Source: Lamellibrachia satsuma (lineage: Eukaryota > Annelida > Polychaeta > Sabellida > Siboglinidae). Taken from it: 64,000 bases of DNA. Where the stretch lies: positions 16,509,507 through 16,573,506 of the forward strand of contig BSQZ01000004.1 of the NCBI GenBank assembly GCA_033239005.1, in the 5' to 3' direction. Below the pieces are notes generated by a model that saw only the letters and a list, made by a program, of their open reading frames with translations, was not told the origin of the DNA and did no database searches. The stretch's first letter is position 1, and each line of letters starts with the position of its first letter. The position numbers and the translations under genes are program-made. Of the stretch, positions 35,801 to 50,800 are shown one piece after another.

Positions 35801-38800
35801 ATATAAATAATTTGTCTAGATTGTTTTGTAAATGTTGTTTATCACCATCATTGTTAACCTTTCTAAATACTTTTGTGTTTTTTAAAACCTCCCAATCTTC
35901 TACAACACGCTGTCTACTGTCAGTTAGCCATTGGTCTATCCAGTCGATTATGCCATCCCTCATACCATGGCCTTTCAATTTAAGTGGTAATCTTTTATGT
36001 TGCACTTTGTCAAAAGCTTTCTGAAAATCTAAGTAGATAATATCTACTGGCAATCCCTCGTCTATCCACTTAGTGATTTCTTCCAAAAAAACACAACATA
36101 TTTGTTAAGCATGACCTTGCTTTTAGGAATCCATGTTGAGATAGATTTAATAATTTATGCCTAACAAGGAAGCCCACCATATGGTCTTTAATTAACCTTT
36201 CTAATAATTTACAAATCACTGATCACTGGTCTGTAATTCTCTGACTTATTTCACGAATCCTTTTTAAATAATGGTATGATGTTTGCTTCATTCCATTCAA
36301 AAGGAACCACTCCCTCTTTTAATGACAAGTTGAATACTCTTGCAAGTGGTATACCAACTTGTTCTACTGTTTCCATTAACAGTTTTGGAGGAATGTACAC
36401 TCTTTTTCTAATAGCTTCTTTTTACAAGTGTTTCTGTCTAGACCGTTTTCCTTGTTTTTCAAGGGAACAAATTGATCAATGATACTCTCAATTGCATAAT
36501 TTAGAATGTTCCAACATTCAATTGCTGTATTCCTCAGCATGGTATTCCAATCTAGCTTTGCTGAGTATTTTTTCATATCTTTATACAGTTGCGCCTCGAT
36601 ATACCGCATCCCGTTTGGATATAATGCGCTCGGTCATGGACCCCAATTTTCTACCGTCGGGGGAAATGCCAAATGGGCCTGTCTTTCAAGAGCGTTTGTG
36701 TGCTTATGCCAAGATCTCCATCACTGGCTTTGCTTCGACGGTATGTAAATTGCAATCGAGATTCACAAATATGCCTCGTGTAAAATAGAGAAAAAATAGT
36801 CTCAAATGCAATTTAGTAGGCAACACCAGTATAAGACTGGGATGAAATGGCATGCTTCCACTGCATCGTAAATCAAATAGTTTTTTAAGATGCAAAACCA
36901 GAGTGCTAAAACGCCTAACCCAAAGTGCTACCGGTGCGTGAAAATATGAATTCGTCACCTGCATGTGAAACAGTGGATCAATATTATGTTGTGCATTGTG
37001 AATTGATGTTTCGGTCAAGATCGGATGAAAGACGAAGTATCACAATCATTAATTCTACATATGTTTAATCACTCTCCAATAATAAATGTCATCATTTGGC
37101 CAATTTCAATTCTTTCTAACAGTGTTACATTGGACTTGTGCTGTTTATTTCATAAAAGCCAGTGCACAACGGGCTACTTGACTTGACCGTGCATCACTGG
37201 TCATGTGCGACATACCTGGATGTTTTCCGTCACCATTGTGTCGAATGCGGTCATGAAGTCATCGTCCTCGGTACACTTGAGGTGTTTGAGTCCGCCGGTC
37301 AACACAGCAACCTGGTCCTCCTCATCGTCAGCTTCACCGGCCGAGTCAAGGTTAAGGTCATCATCCTCATCCTCGTCTGCCTCGCACTCGCCAGTCTGTT
37401 TACCCACAATGCACTGGTCACATCATGGTGGCACTCAGAGCATGCTTTAAACAACTGTCTTTATTTCAATGAACCTGGTACTTTATATAAACATTTAGCA
37501 TTCAATGTAGATTTAACAAGAATAAGCTTTAACATGATTTAACAGGAATATGCTTTAACAAAATCGCCGTGAAAAGCCACAAGTTCCAGATGGCAAGTGG
37601 ACAATGTAGCCATTGGTTTATCAAGACCAAATATGTTTCATCTAGGTAGATTCAGATATCGCTTTTTATCTCATTCTGACAAGCTGCATGTTGAAAGATA
37701 TTTCCAATTAGAATTTGCTGTAACAAACGTGGCAGTTATAGACAACTTATAATAACAGAATATGAGGTAATGAACAACATAGAGAAATAGATGGGTGAAG
37801 GTCTTGAAAAGACAGGTATGAACAGAGGAAAACGGAGAATATTGCAGAAGATCGAGAGAGATGGAGACAAGTCATAGAGAGGGCGGAAAGAATTTCTGAT
37901 GTGGCCCCCATCGTGCAAGTGATTAAATTTAATAGGAAGAAAGAAAAAGATACAGCAATGTCTACCCTGGTGATATGCTGGTTCCCATGAAGAGAAAGAA
38001 GACACGTAGAGCATACCATGTCGTCTGCACGCTGGCTACAGCTGCCCGTGTTGGTCTCTCCGTCTATTTCGCTGTCCTGCGTGCCTCTGTCCTCATCCAA
38101 GCGACACACGCCTTGGCTCAACTCATCTGTCACAGCAATGTCAGCATTAGGGCGGCTGTCACATGATCATCATGTCACCAGTATGACACTTTAACTTCAA
38201 ACCCACTCCCCAATATGAACATGGAATTATATTGACTTGTGGATAACAGTGAAAATGTCCTCACCCTCAAGCTGCAGCCACCAAACATACCTCACAGGCA
38301 GACACATACCTCACAGGCAGACACATACCACACTGTATTATCTAATAGCTCAAGTACAAAATCTACACTATGTTCTCTAACAGCCAAACTAGGTGCTAAA
38401 TCCCTAACTGAAACCTTTCACAAAAACATGCAAACCCACAGACATGCAAGAGCCACACATGTCCACGCACATGATGGGAAATCACGACAGAAAGGGTAGG
38501 TATTAATTACACACCCATCTCGTCTGACTCGTGTATCGTAGGCAGGGCATACTCCTCCTCCGTGTCTGCCCCCTCATCACCATCCGGATGACTTGTAAAC
38601 ACTTCAGCTGCAAATACAACACATTACAAGGGACGATCTCAAAACATCTATGCTCGACAATACCAAAGTCAATTAACTCAGACCTCTCCTTCTTTCAGCA
38701 GTATAAAACTTTCAATTACTGTATCTGACCTAATAAGAGAACAGTACGCTCGAACAACAAACTGGGCCATGGAAAAATGTCACGGAATCTTATACGCATA

Positions 38801-41800
38801 CACCAAAATTGTTTTCTCTAGACAATAAGGTAACTGTGTAATACTAGTGGTGTCATTTGGTGACTAGTGCAGAACAACTGAAAGTGGTGCCAAAAGTGTT
38901 TAACACCAGATGGCGATATTTTTCAGTTGTTCCACACTAGTCAAATGAAAAAACATTATGGATGATTAAAAAAGGGGGTGTATACTAATTAGGATATATA
39001 TGCTTAATAGGTCAACCAGTTGAAACGTGTGAAAATGACCTCGTCCTTCATTCAGTAACCATCACATATCATATATGAACATGTCCTCGTCCTTCATTCA
39101 GTAACTGTCACACACCATATATGAACATGTCCTCTTCCTTCATTCAGTAACTGTCACACACCATATATGAACATGTCCTCGTCCTTCATTCAGTAACTGT
39201 CACACACCATATATGAACATGCATAAGTCTTCATATGAAGTTGATGTGGGACACCAAAAAAACAGCTGCTAACCCTGTCCCCCCACACAACAAACTTTGT
39301 GTAGTGTCATACATGTTTTGAGATTATCCATAACTAGATTACTAGGTAATCATAGTAGTTATATTTAACATCTTCAATAAAAAATATTAACAATAACTTG
39401 ATTTACACATTTACGCAACAATGATCATTCTAACAAAGATAAGGGTTTTTCCAATATTATGATTTTGGGGGGGAAATGATGATTTCAAACAGGACTTCTA
39501 TAGGCCAGCAAGTCATAGTTATCAAGTCATAACCACCTTTCTAGGGAAACTGCCTAATTTTGGAGGGAAATAACATTTTCCCATCTACGGATTTCTCGTC
39601 TTTCCTGCGAATTAGACATTAGGGGAAACATCACCGATTCCAGCGTGGAATAGAATCTTTTTAGCAGTACTCACCAAGTTTGGCTCTGAACTGTTTGTCG
39701 AGCTGGTCGGCTGCTTCGGCCGCCTCGTCATAGCTGGCACACATGTGGAGGTTGGGTCTGAGGGTCTCCACGGTCTCCTGCACCATGTAGTCTATGTCTA
39801 TGGGGAACGGCCGCACTTCACTCCAGATCGCTGTCTTCTTCTTGTACCAGTAGTACCGCTGCACCACGCAACCAAATAATTCAACCACCAGTTATGGTGA
39901 GACCTGTGTTAATTTAGCTGTTGATAATAATGGTCATAGGTACCAGGGTCTTAAATGCAGTTGGCAAATTGAGAAACAAAATTGAGGTCTAATAAATGTA
40001 TGATGTATGGATAAACATGGTGTCACCTCAAAACAGTGATACAAAACTAATTTGGTTTCATTCTTTGGTTTGCAGCTGTTTTAAATAAGTTTTGTTTTAG
40101 AATCATACATTAATTTAAATAAGTTTTGCTTTAGAATCATACATCAATTTGAATAAGTTTTTTCTATCACATTTCACAAAGGTGCTGACGTCAAGCATGT
40201 GCAGGCACTGTTGCGCTACGTTATTATGGCTGACACAAATTTGTATACAGGTCAATGTAATATGTTATGTTTTTTATTGGGGGAGATGGGTCCTGGATTC
40301 AATGACAAAGATTTTGTGAAGTAAAATACATTGATGGTTGAAATAGGGATTACAGTTGGCTTCAGAGATTATATTTACATGTAGAGCTTACAGCTGGAAA
40401 TAAACTTACACCTGGTAACATTATTGTAGTTGGATGTAGATATTACAGTTGGATGTAGAGATTATATCAAAGGCAACCACATCACAAGAGTAAGCATTGA
40501 TACCTGGAAGTAGACGAGGAAGCAATCAAGTTTCTTCTTGCTTGACCCTCGGTCAAAGTACTGACCACACGTGTCCAGTACGACACAGACAAGACGCAGA
40601 CGGAACAAATGCTCAGGGGGGTCCAGCAGCGATGGATTCAACTCTACAGAACATTCAGATTTGCAACATGTATTGGCCTTCGATACTTCCTGCACAATGA
40701 AGATATACTCTTTCAGGATGCTGGCTTATAATAACAAGAAGAATATATTGTTCCAGACAGAAGTCCAATATATACTGTAAATAAGAATAAAAGTGAATAA
40801 ATAAAATAATGTATTGATTAAAGTATACAATATGCTAATCCAATGATTCTCCATTGAACAATTATAAAAAGAACCACGTTGAAACAACTCTGATTAGATT
40901 CTCAACTTATAACGGCAATACTAAAACAATTTATTTAAATGTAAATCGTAGAACTCCACTTGTTTCTAAACTCTACATTCATTTTCTAGCATGATCTCAT
41001 ATTATCCAACCTTTCCACCCACCCCTCTATTACTGTCCTACCCCACACCAGACTCACCATCAAAAGTGACACCAAACGTGATAAATGAATACAGGGTCTT
41101 GAAGATGACGGATGACTCGAGCAGCCGGTAGTTGTACAGCTCCCCCAAGTACTTGGCTGAACTGACACGTCTCTGGTTATACTTTGGGTGGTTTATCTGC
41201 AATCAATGGGCAACATGTGATGTCTTAAAGCTGCGTTCACAATTAAAATTGTTTCACTCGTCTCATTTCAGACTCTTTCGCACAAAAATGTATCTAGTAT
41301 CAACAATCAGCAAATGTGTTTAGTTTTGATAAAAGCTGTCTGATGATTTCATCAAAACTAAATAACACTTTTGCACTACACTTCGGTTCATCCAAACCCA
41401 AATTCGGCAAACGAGGGCAAAAGTTTATCCACCTTTTTATACAATGACGAGGCTATTCACATTTTTGTAATTTACCCGATCTGATGATCAAAGTAAATTC
41501 TTTCAATGATTTTAACAAAAGCTAGCTCTTATTAAACTGACTGCACATGTTACTTAAACTATTCCCCCACTGCAGATCTGAATGCCAATGAACCTGATTC
41601 GCAATGAGCCAAGTGAATGCTAGAGACAGTTTTACAGGGAATACTGAAACCAGCCACTCTTCATGTAATGCACAGACATTCCACAAAACATTTTAATCTC
41701 CCCACCCAATGTCCTCCTCAAGTATTAGATGAACCTACAAAATGCTGATTATTTTACCCTTAACACACCTTTGCTTGTACTTAACACGTCTAAAATACTA

Positions 41801-44800
41801 CTGTCCCTCAAAACAAAATTAGAGTGAAAAAAGTTATTGTTAGATTTATATTTTACAAGTGTTAAAGTAATAAAAATGTAGTGGCTCTGCAAGTTTTGTT
41901 TTTAATGAGTAAATAACACACAGGATGGGATTAAATATTGGGTGAGATTTTACCCCTGGAAAGAAGGAGCATAAGTAAATAAGTAAAATGTCGAAGTCTG
42001 TGAACAAACCCCACCTCCATGCCTAGTCGGATGTCTTCAAGCACACCATCAACAACTTGGATGGCAAATGTTTCCTGGCAGCGAGAAAAACACACAAGAT
42101 TACTACCAAAAATCGCTCTTTCATATGCGATGACATTTTCATGACGTAAACAATCATCATAATTATGAAATCTTAACTGCACTGCGGTACACAACATGTG
42201 CTGGGCATGGTCATGGTTAAGTATTTTCAAAAGCTCTGAATTCCTTTTGCAGTATTTTATAACTAAAACTCTTCACACAGATAATGTATACAAAGAATGC
42301 ATGGGATAAGTGGAGCACTCTGTTGGCTATTTGCTGCACTGTTCCTTTCCATACAGAGTCAGACAGAATGGCCTGAATGCGTGGACTTACGTGGTAACGT
42401 GCGAGACCAGCAAGTAGATTGGCACAGCAGTGAATGCTGTTGTACCTCACATTCCAGATTCCAGTCATGCACTTGCACGCGTACGCACTGATCTGTAAGC
42501 ACACACCAGTAACACAACCAGTCAACTACAGCACGAGTATCAAGGTAACACATTCACAGGGAGCCACGCCAGTTTCAACCCAACTAGTGCATCTTTTCCT
42601 GCAATCAATGCACAAAATGCAAACACAGTTAAGCTGTTCAAATCTATTGCCCATGAAATTGTGGGATGACCAAATGGGTGTCAATGTTGTTACACAAACA
42701 TAAAACTGGAGATAAAGCATCAAATAAATTACAACTGTTTCAGGTACACATGTAAATTTTTATTTTGGACATGCTGCGCATTTTGTACCCCAGAATATCA
42801 CAACAAAGTTACAGGTAAACAATATATGGCTAGAGTAGGACAGCAGTTGTATGTGGGTGTAATATTTATATTTAGATTATCTATGTAGAGAAACTCACCT
42901 CCAGATCATCCCAGTTCAACTTGCGCATCTGTCTCAGCACCTACAATGTACCAAGTCACCACCACAGGTCACACAGAGCAGGGACAGAAGTCAGCTTACA
43001 TCACACAACTTTAAAACACACCTTCACAAGATGCACGCCCAAACACGCCCGCCCACACATACAGCTACAGACACACTTGCACTCACAATGTAAATGACTT
43101 CTCACAAAAAATCTTCTTCGGAATCTCTCACCCATCTCTGTCCGTCTTTCTCCTCCCTCTTTCCCCCATCCTCTTCACCTTCCCACACTCTCGCTCTCTC
43201 TTCCTATTGTGTCTTTTACTTCCCTCATCTTCCTCCTTCCACTTCCTCCTACTCTCTATCTCCCCCACCCTCTCCCTTTCTCCTAGACCCATACATTAAA
43301 AAAAAATTCCACAAATTCATCCACTATCTCTTCTAGTACATCTGTGAAATATGCCTTGCAATGTGCTACTAATGTCAATACTTCACAATTATCCACCACC
43401 ATCACACACACACATTAACGCACGATATGTCTTGAGTAAGTCAGTTGTAAGGTCCACGTTTATCCAGACATAATTAAAGGTCCCTCCTCAATCCAATTTT
43501 TTGCTCGTCTCATTTTAAATTCATTTCGCAAAAATCAAACCTACCTAGTTTCCACTAGGACATGCTAGATCTAGTTTCCACTCAGACATGCTAGATCTAG
43601 TTTCCACTAGGACATACTAGATCTAGTTTCCACTCAGACATGCTAGATCTAGTTTCCACTCAGACATGCTAGATCTAGTTTCCACTCAGACATGCTAGAT
43701 CTAGTTTCCACTCAGACATGCTAGATCTAGTTTCCACTAGGACATGCTAGATCTAGTTTCCACTCGGACATGCTAGATCTAGTTTCCACTCAGACATGCT
43801 AGATCTAGTTTCCACTCGGACATGCTAGATCTAGTTTCCACTCGGACATGCTAGATCTAGTTTCCACTTGGACATGCTAGATCTAGTTTCCACTCGGACA
43901 TGCTAGATCTAGTTTCCACTAGGACATGCTAGATCTAGTTTCCACTAGGATATGCTAGATCTAGTTTCCACTCGGACATGCTAGATCTAGTTTCCACTAG
44001 GACATGCTAGATCTAGTTTCCACTCGGACATGCTAGATCTAGTTTCCACTAGGACATGCTAGATCTAGTTTCCACTAGGATATGCTAGATCTAGTTTCCA
44101 CTAGGACATGCTAGATCTAGTTTCCACTCGGACATGCTAGATCTAGTTTCCACTAGGATACGCTAGATCTAGTTTCCACTAGGACATGCTAGATCTAGTT
44201 TCCACTAGGATATGCTAGATCTAGTTTCCACTAGGACATGCTAGATCTAGTTTCCACTCGGACATGCTAGATCTAGTTTCCACTAGGACATGCTAGATCT
44301 AGTTTCCACTAGGACATGCTAGATCTAGTTTCCACTCGGACATGCTAGATCTAGTTTCCACTAGGACATGCTAGATCTAGTTTCCACTAGGACATGCTAG
44401 ATCTAGTTTCCACTCGGACATGCTAGATCTAGTTTCCACTAGGACATGCTAGATCTAGTTTCCACTAGGATATGCTAAATTGGTTGTGCAGATGTGTTGT
44501 ATAGTTTTGGTGAAATAATCTAACAAAATATTAAATAATTTTGCGTACCGTGTTATCATGATTATGTACTGTGGGATAAATGATCGCCCCACCTTTGCTA
44601 CTTTTACATGTCATTTAATAATTGCTTTTCTCAATGAGCTAGTTTGTAGTGATGATTAAGCTATATCTCATCGATTTACACATATATGATATTTATCTCG
44701 ATGAACGTGTTTGTACCAGCTATTTCTCATTGATACATGTATTTAGTTATCACGATGCATTTATTAAATGACCTTTAACAACAGTTACTCTTTGTGTGTT

Positions 44801-47800
44801 CCTGTAGCAAACAAGCTCAGGTTTCTGCCATTACGCATCTGCAAGGTATCAACATTAAGCATCAGCAGGGTATAAAAATAATTTTAACTGGGTCCACTTA
44901 AAATTCTGCAGAAAATGGCCTCTAGATATTACAATATAAGGCTATTTACACTTCATGAGTTACCCAATCGTATGATCAATGTCGATTCTTTCAATGATTT
45001 TAACAATAGTACTCACTCTTCTATTAAACTCACTGTGCATTTGACTTCAACCACTCACACACTACAGATTTCAACATCAATGAACCTGATTTGCGACGGG
45101 CTAAATCAACTGAGGAGAGAGTTTTAATTCACTGAACTGAATATATGTCTGACCTTCTCCGTGGTGACCTTGGAGAGGTCGCGATAGAGGAGTCGTCGGA
45201 TGTACTCGTGCATTGGGGGTCGTTCCTTGTGCGTCTCCATCTTCACATCTGGTGGGTTGCTATAGTAGAAGGCATTCTCTATCATGGTCGTATAGCGACT
45301 GTCCAGGTGAAGGGCTGCCTTCTTGCGCATCATTACATCCTGCAGGGGGGAGCATTAGAACAGTACAGTGCACTCTGTCTAATAGAATCACTCTGGGACA
45401 GAGCAGTTTGATTAAGCAGCCAATTCACTTAAGTGCACATTTCAATACAGTGACAATAGGAATGATTCTGTCTATGTCAATACATAGATTCTACTAAATA
45501 GCTGATTCTGTTCACTGTACAATCACGATAACTGTTCACTGTACCATCACAACAACTGTTCACTGTACAATCACAACAACTGTTCACTGTACAATCACAA
45601 CAACTGTTCACTGTACAATCACAACAACTGTTCACTGTACAATCACAACTGTTCACTGTACAATCACAACTATTCACTGTACAATCACAACAACTGTTCA
45701 CTGTACAATCACAACAACTGTTCATTGAACAATCACAACTGTTCACTGTACAATCACAATAACTGTTCACTGTACAATCACAACTGTTCACTGTACAATC
45801 ACAATAACTGTTCACTGTACAATCACAATAACAGGGCTCCTTCACATGAAGTACTGTATTTGCTCTATTAAGCGTACATTACGCTTGAGAAAAAAATTTA
45901 GACGCAAAAAAATGTCAAGAAATCTGTTCTTATAAGCATACACTAACGTCAGGTCACTGAGTGGTCGGTAATACGGCAGTAAAAAAACAAAGTCGGGCGT
46001 ATCAATAAAACGTTGTATTACAATCGCCAGTGATATAAAACAACACTAATTTATACACAAGCGAAGTGCAACACTGTTGCTCTGCTGCCGTGCTGCCGGC
46101 ACTGCCAGCTGTTGCTCTGCTGCCGTGCTGCCGGCACTGCCAGCTGTCCGAAAACATAACGGGTAAACATATTAGAAATGCCTCAACACGTACTTCAAAT
46201 CCTTCAAAGAAAACGTTGCAGTCCCCTTGGGTTTGGCTCTAAAGTGCAAAAGTGTAACAATATGATTTCACTTATATTTGATGTTTTAATCTTTTCTGTA
46301 ATCATTACGGAAATTAAACGCGGATTACAGCATTATGGAAATAAAATATCCAAACACAGAAAGTTAAACACTTTGGAGAACACATAAATACATAAATAAC
46401 TCCACTCTTGGTGCACGGCTGACTTTGCACACACACAAGGTTTCAGGGCGGGACTCACCAGGTAGACCTTGGTGCGGTGATGTGAGTCGGGCGAGCGGTA
46501 CAGAAAGCGACCAGCACTCTCTAGCAATGCACACGCCATCTCTATGTTGTGATGACTGAAGTCAAACATCAACATCTGAAACAAACAAGATTTAAAACAT
46601 AAATGTTAAGGAGAGAGACACCCCACATGGATAGAAATTTTTAAATTGCTATAAATTGCTATAAATTTTAACTTTATGGACAGTAAATATACAAAGCTAT
46701 CAGAATACATTTTGAGCAATTAAAAAAATGCCATTTTACTTGGGATGTCTCCCCTTAACTTTATGGTCTATGGTACTTACTAATATTAAATTTAAATATT
46801 GTAGGATTAGCCATATTTTAGCAGATGTCAGTGATTATACACATTTTGATAAATTTAAGGTACTTAGGGCAGCTAGGGTGTCAGTTGATTTTTTCATTTT
46901 TTTCTTCATAACATGTTAGGAAATATTGAACTGAATGTCGACACCACAAATAATCACTCGGCACTAACGTCGTATTTCACTAATCCATCCTTTAAAAAAA
47001 CAGTGTTTTTGGAAATCCCCGATTTCTTAGAACCGCTGACGATGTTTCCATAGTAACGACTGTGAGTGCTACGGTGTTCGAACCAGTTATATTCGTTCGC
47101 AGTGAAAGCAAACATATCGTCTGGTTACTGTGATTCCAGTACACAGTGTTATATCTATGTAACTAAATCATGTCCTTAAACCAACAAATATCAGCGCTAA
47201 TACAGTTTATTGTGCCTTTGAACCTTATTATAATAATAATGTTATAATAAACGGCGTGTGACCCCCGACCTGGTGACCACGTTGGATAACAGGCCAATCA
47301 AAATGATCGTAACCATGCCCTGCCACGTGTTTGTCAGATGGCTGGCATAACTTGATATCGTAGACAACAGCACGTTATAAATAGATTCAATGCCCATTGT
47401 GGCGGCAAATTAAGGGGACATGTCAATATTACAAATGGCCACTGTGTTTTGTCAACAATACGTAAAACACCTGTGAAAATTATCACATTTCAAGCATGAT
47501 ACACATATCTATGGACATTTCGGCTATCACTAACAATAAGGAAATGTTACCTAATTCAATTGTTCATAAAAACTACACTTACGGTGCTGCAATTTGGCGA
47601 ATGAACGCGTTTTACATGTAGGCAACTACACAAGGTTTGGAATTAGGATTGGTGAAGGGTTTGTGTCAAAAATGCACTGCCACTTCAGGGTGTCATTCAA
47701 CTTTTGCTTAATTCATTCATGGTGGTGTAGCAAGTGTAAGTCGTTTACCAAAATCAACCTTAAAGTTATCAGTGACACTGTCATACTTATATGTATGTCA

Positions 47801-50800
47801 TTTATTTCTTTGGTGGTTTTCTCAAAACGATATAATTTTGCATTTTGTGGCTATTTTTTCACATTTACAAAAATGTTTTAAAAATCTTGTAACATAACCA
47901 AATAAATTTTATTAACCTAGAATATTATATAATATTTCAACTACAATCTGCGAAGAAATGGTTAATTTATCTTTAAAACTTCTACTGAAACTACTCAATT
48001 CAAAACAAGCATATAATAACCACCCCAGCCACCACAACAATTGATGATTAGAATTTTCTGGCTTTTATTCTCACCTGAAATATCCAGTTTTCTATAGTAA
48101 ACATTGCCAAATACAGCACCTAAATAACAGCGACATTCCAGTACACATCTGTTGTTATGACATTTAACAAGTGAGATAAACATGAATAGGATGCAAGGCA
48201 GAAGACCAAATCATACCTTGAGACAGAGCAAGGCATCAGCCTTCGGGAAGACGTCGAACTTAACAAGTTCACCTGGAAGTGGCAGCAGACAGCTGTGGCT
48301 CATTTCAAACACTAGACTTCAACAATAAATATCAGCAACAACAACAACGGTCTTTCTATTATTCTTAAAGCTACACTGGAAGGAGTTCACAAAAACCGTG
48401 ACACCACAGCTTTAATTATGCCATTTTATGACTATTTCTTGTAAATTGTGATGTTATAATGACTAACATGGGGCAAATTCCAAACACCAGCATGAAAACT
48501 TTTAAATACAGCATCAAATTAATTTCTGTCTAAAAATCACTAGTAACTGTTGCTGAACTAAAACAGAAATACGAATGACCTACCTATAAACCTGACAGTC
48601 TTCAGCTTGGATTCTATGTTGATCTGGTCTTTCTTCCTCACCTTCAAACATAACATAACATAACATAACATAACATAACATGCCATTTAGTCATAAACAC
48701 TTGCTATGCCGAATTTCAAAGTTACATAAAAGTTTGTAACTAATTCATTACAAGATTACCAGAAAACAGTCTGGACTAATGCACACCAGCTATTAGTAAT
48801 AAATTAATTTTATACTTAAAATACAATGTTAGCGTATTATTGATTAGCTTTTGCATTCCTATTGTTTTTGCGCATAAAGAATTGCTCTTGAAAATGAACA
48901 ATTAGTAACCTGTTTTCCAATTTAACCTTTATTATTTATTATTATTTAATTGCAACTAAGGGGATACATTCTGCAGTCAACAAATAATTTAAATTTGCCA
49001 CATTTAGGCAGTCTTGAGAATTTAAAAATGTGGCGATGTTTAACAAGTAAACCGATGTCATCAAGTCAAAGATTCTACATGTGATCGTGCGAACACTCAC
49101 ATGCCAGCGGAAGTCACTGCGTAGAAGCATGAAAAGTTCATTGGCCACGTCTGGCATACATGGAGACAGTGTTGCAACGAGACGGGAATAGAATGGCAGC
49201 AGATCATATCTGTTGTGGCATAAAAGGCATCATTTTTCAACGCCATACAGCAATTATAAAATATAATACAACTTCCATCGTGCCAAAATCTCTGGAAGCC
49301 CGAGCTCAGAGGCTCGTCAAAACCAAAATCAGCAAAATGTAACACAGTAAGTCATAATAAATATTGCCAGCACCAGATTTCGACTTCCTATCGTAAGTCA
49401 TTCAGTGTGTTTGCTGCAGTGCCTTTCACATAAATATTGACAGTGCCAGATTTTGACTTCCTATTTTACCCTTACGACAGGAGTAATGTACCCTACTTCA
49501 TGAAGATTATTTCTCACATGCTAACACAGGATTGTACAACTGTCTATACATTTTTTGTCATCCCATAGACACCCATATGGGTGTCGCGGCTAATTCCTAC
49601 AACAAGATAAAACCGTACGTTTGTCCATACAGTATATCTTGACATGAGGTTAATCATTTATTATTTCTAAAATGAACCTTAAAAAAGAAATGATCACAGG
49701 GGCAAACAAAATTAATTATAATAGACACAGACCTTGTGCGCTGAACCGTGAAGAGAGCTCGTACCAGTTTCTTTCTGTTGGCTTTTGTGTTGAGATTCAT
49801 GCAGAACTCAATTGCTGCCTGGAACATGCAAAGCAAGAATTATGTTGCCATACTGAAAAAGACAACCTCCAATTTCAAAACACTATCCTTTGCACGTTTG
49901 TAAAATCACAAATCACGTACTCTAGCATTTTACTACTTGTATCAAAATGATCATATCATATGTGATGCCACACGCCAAACCAGGCTCTTCTCGACAATTT
50001 TACAAAATCATTTTATTACAGATTCAAATAGAGGAGATACACAGCTTTAAAATGACACCAACATGAAGAGTGTACCTTACTCCTGAGCCAAGATATTACA
50101 CTTTTAGTGTACACGTTCTTGGAATAATAGTTTTAAGAAAATCAGCTTTAAAAACAGCATTGAAAAATTGCTTCTCCTATAGCAATGATGGACTTATAAT
50201 GCTCCAAATGGAATGAAATTTTGCACGTTCCTCCAGTAGGTGTGTATAAATAAGATACATAAGTATGAAGTGGAAAAACCTATTATTTATTGAATGCCAT
50301 CTCATTTACTACTAAGTTTGGTATTCCCAGAGACTACTGCGAACACTGGGTGCCGAACCCCTGAAGTAAATCCCTGAAATATCTGAAAATAAAACATTAT
50401 TTACAATTTACATATATAATAACACTACACAATGTCAGTTTCCCCAATTTGGAAAGTCCGCTCCCGCTGGTGCTGAGGCCTGAGCCAACCAGTGCAGGCT
50501 CAATGTGGTCTTCCCCTGCCCCTGCCGAGGCGACTTCCACGGGCTTGACACGGTCTTCGAAGTAATCTTCAATCACGGCAGCTAAATTGCTATCCTCGAG
50601 ATTGCACCCCTTCGCACGATCCAACTCGGTAACTAAATAAGCTTCTTTCGATGCCATAGTGCAATTCATTAATGAATTGAAGACGAAAACAGCGGGCGAA
50701 ACTGGCGAACAAAGATGAAAGGAATGTGTAAACAAGCCGACTGCGCATGCGCGCTTACGTTTTCGACCAATCAGCGAGCATTTCGCAACTTCCATAGCAA

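Larger units (their letters stand above)
29845..38607 (-). other. UPF2: UPF2 exons 25-32: acidic stretch and C-terminal UPF1-binding region
   Basis: Visible residues 851-1134. Exons 25-27 are acidic (runs such as DTEEEY, ECEADEDEDDD, EADDEEDQ). The UPF1-contacting region follows: GLKHLKCTEDDDFMTAFDTM in exon 27, VKVPQFDIAVPVHLKSQ in exon 28 and VNFVLMTRKGNRQQ in exon 29. The last exons read VLDIHERQEEEDYQEMLVSL and RYQHPKGAPDADLIF, then a short lysine-containing tail and the stop at 29845-29847. Human UPF2 ends in a shorter GGRRR-like tail, so the last ~12 residues are lineage-specific. A minisatellite with GTAAGT repeats occupies the intron between exons 28 and 29. Confidence 0.95.

Noticed and set aside
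37201..37542. 126-residue + ORF opposite UPF2 exon 27
   Set aside because: Antisense shadow of a conserved acidic UPF2 exon.
43547..44478. CRISPR-like regular array
   Set aside because: Units are contiguous with no unique spacers, and the setting is a eukaryotic intron.
45477..45845. 122-residue Cys-rich ORF, DCTVNS repeats
   Set aside because: Translation of the 20/23-bp minisatellite.
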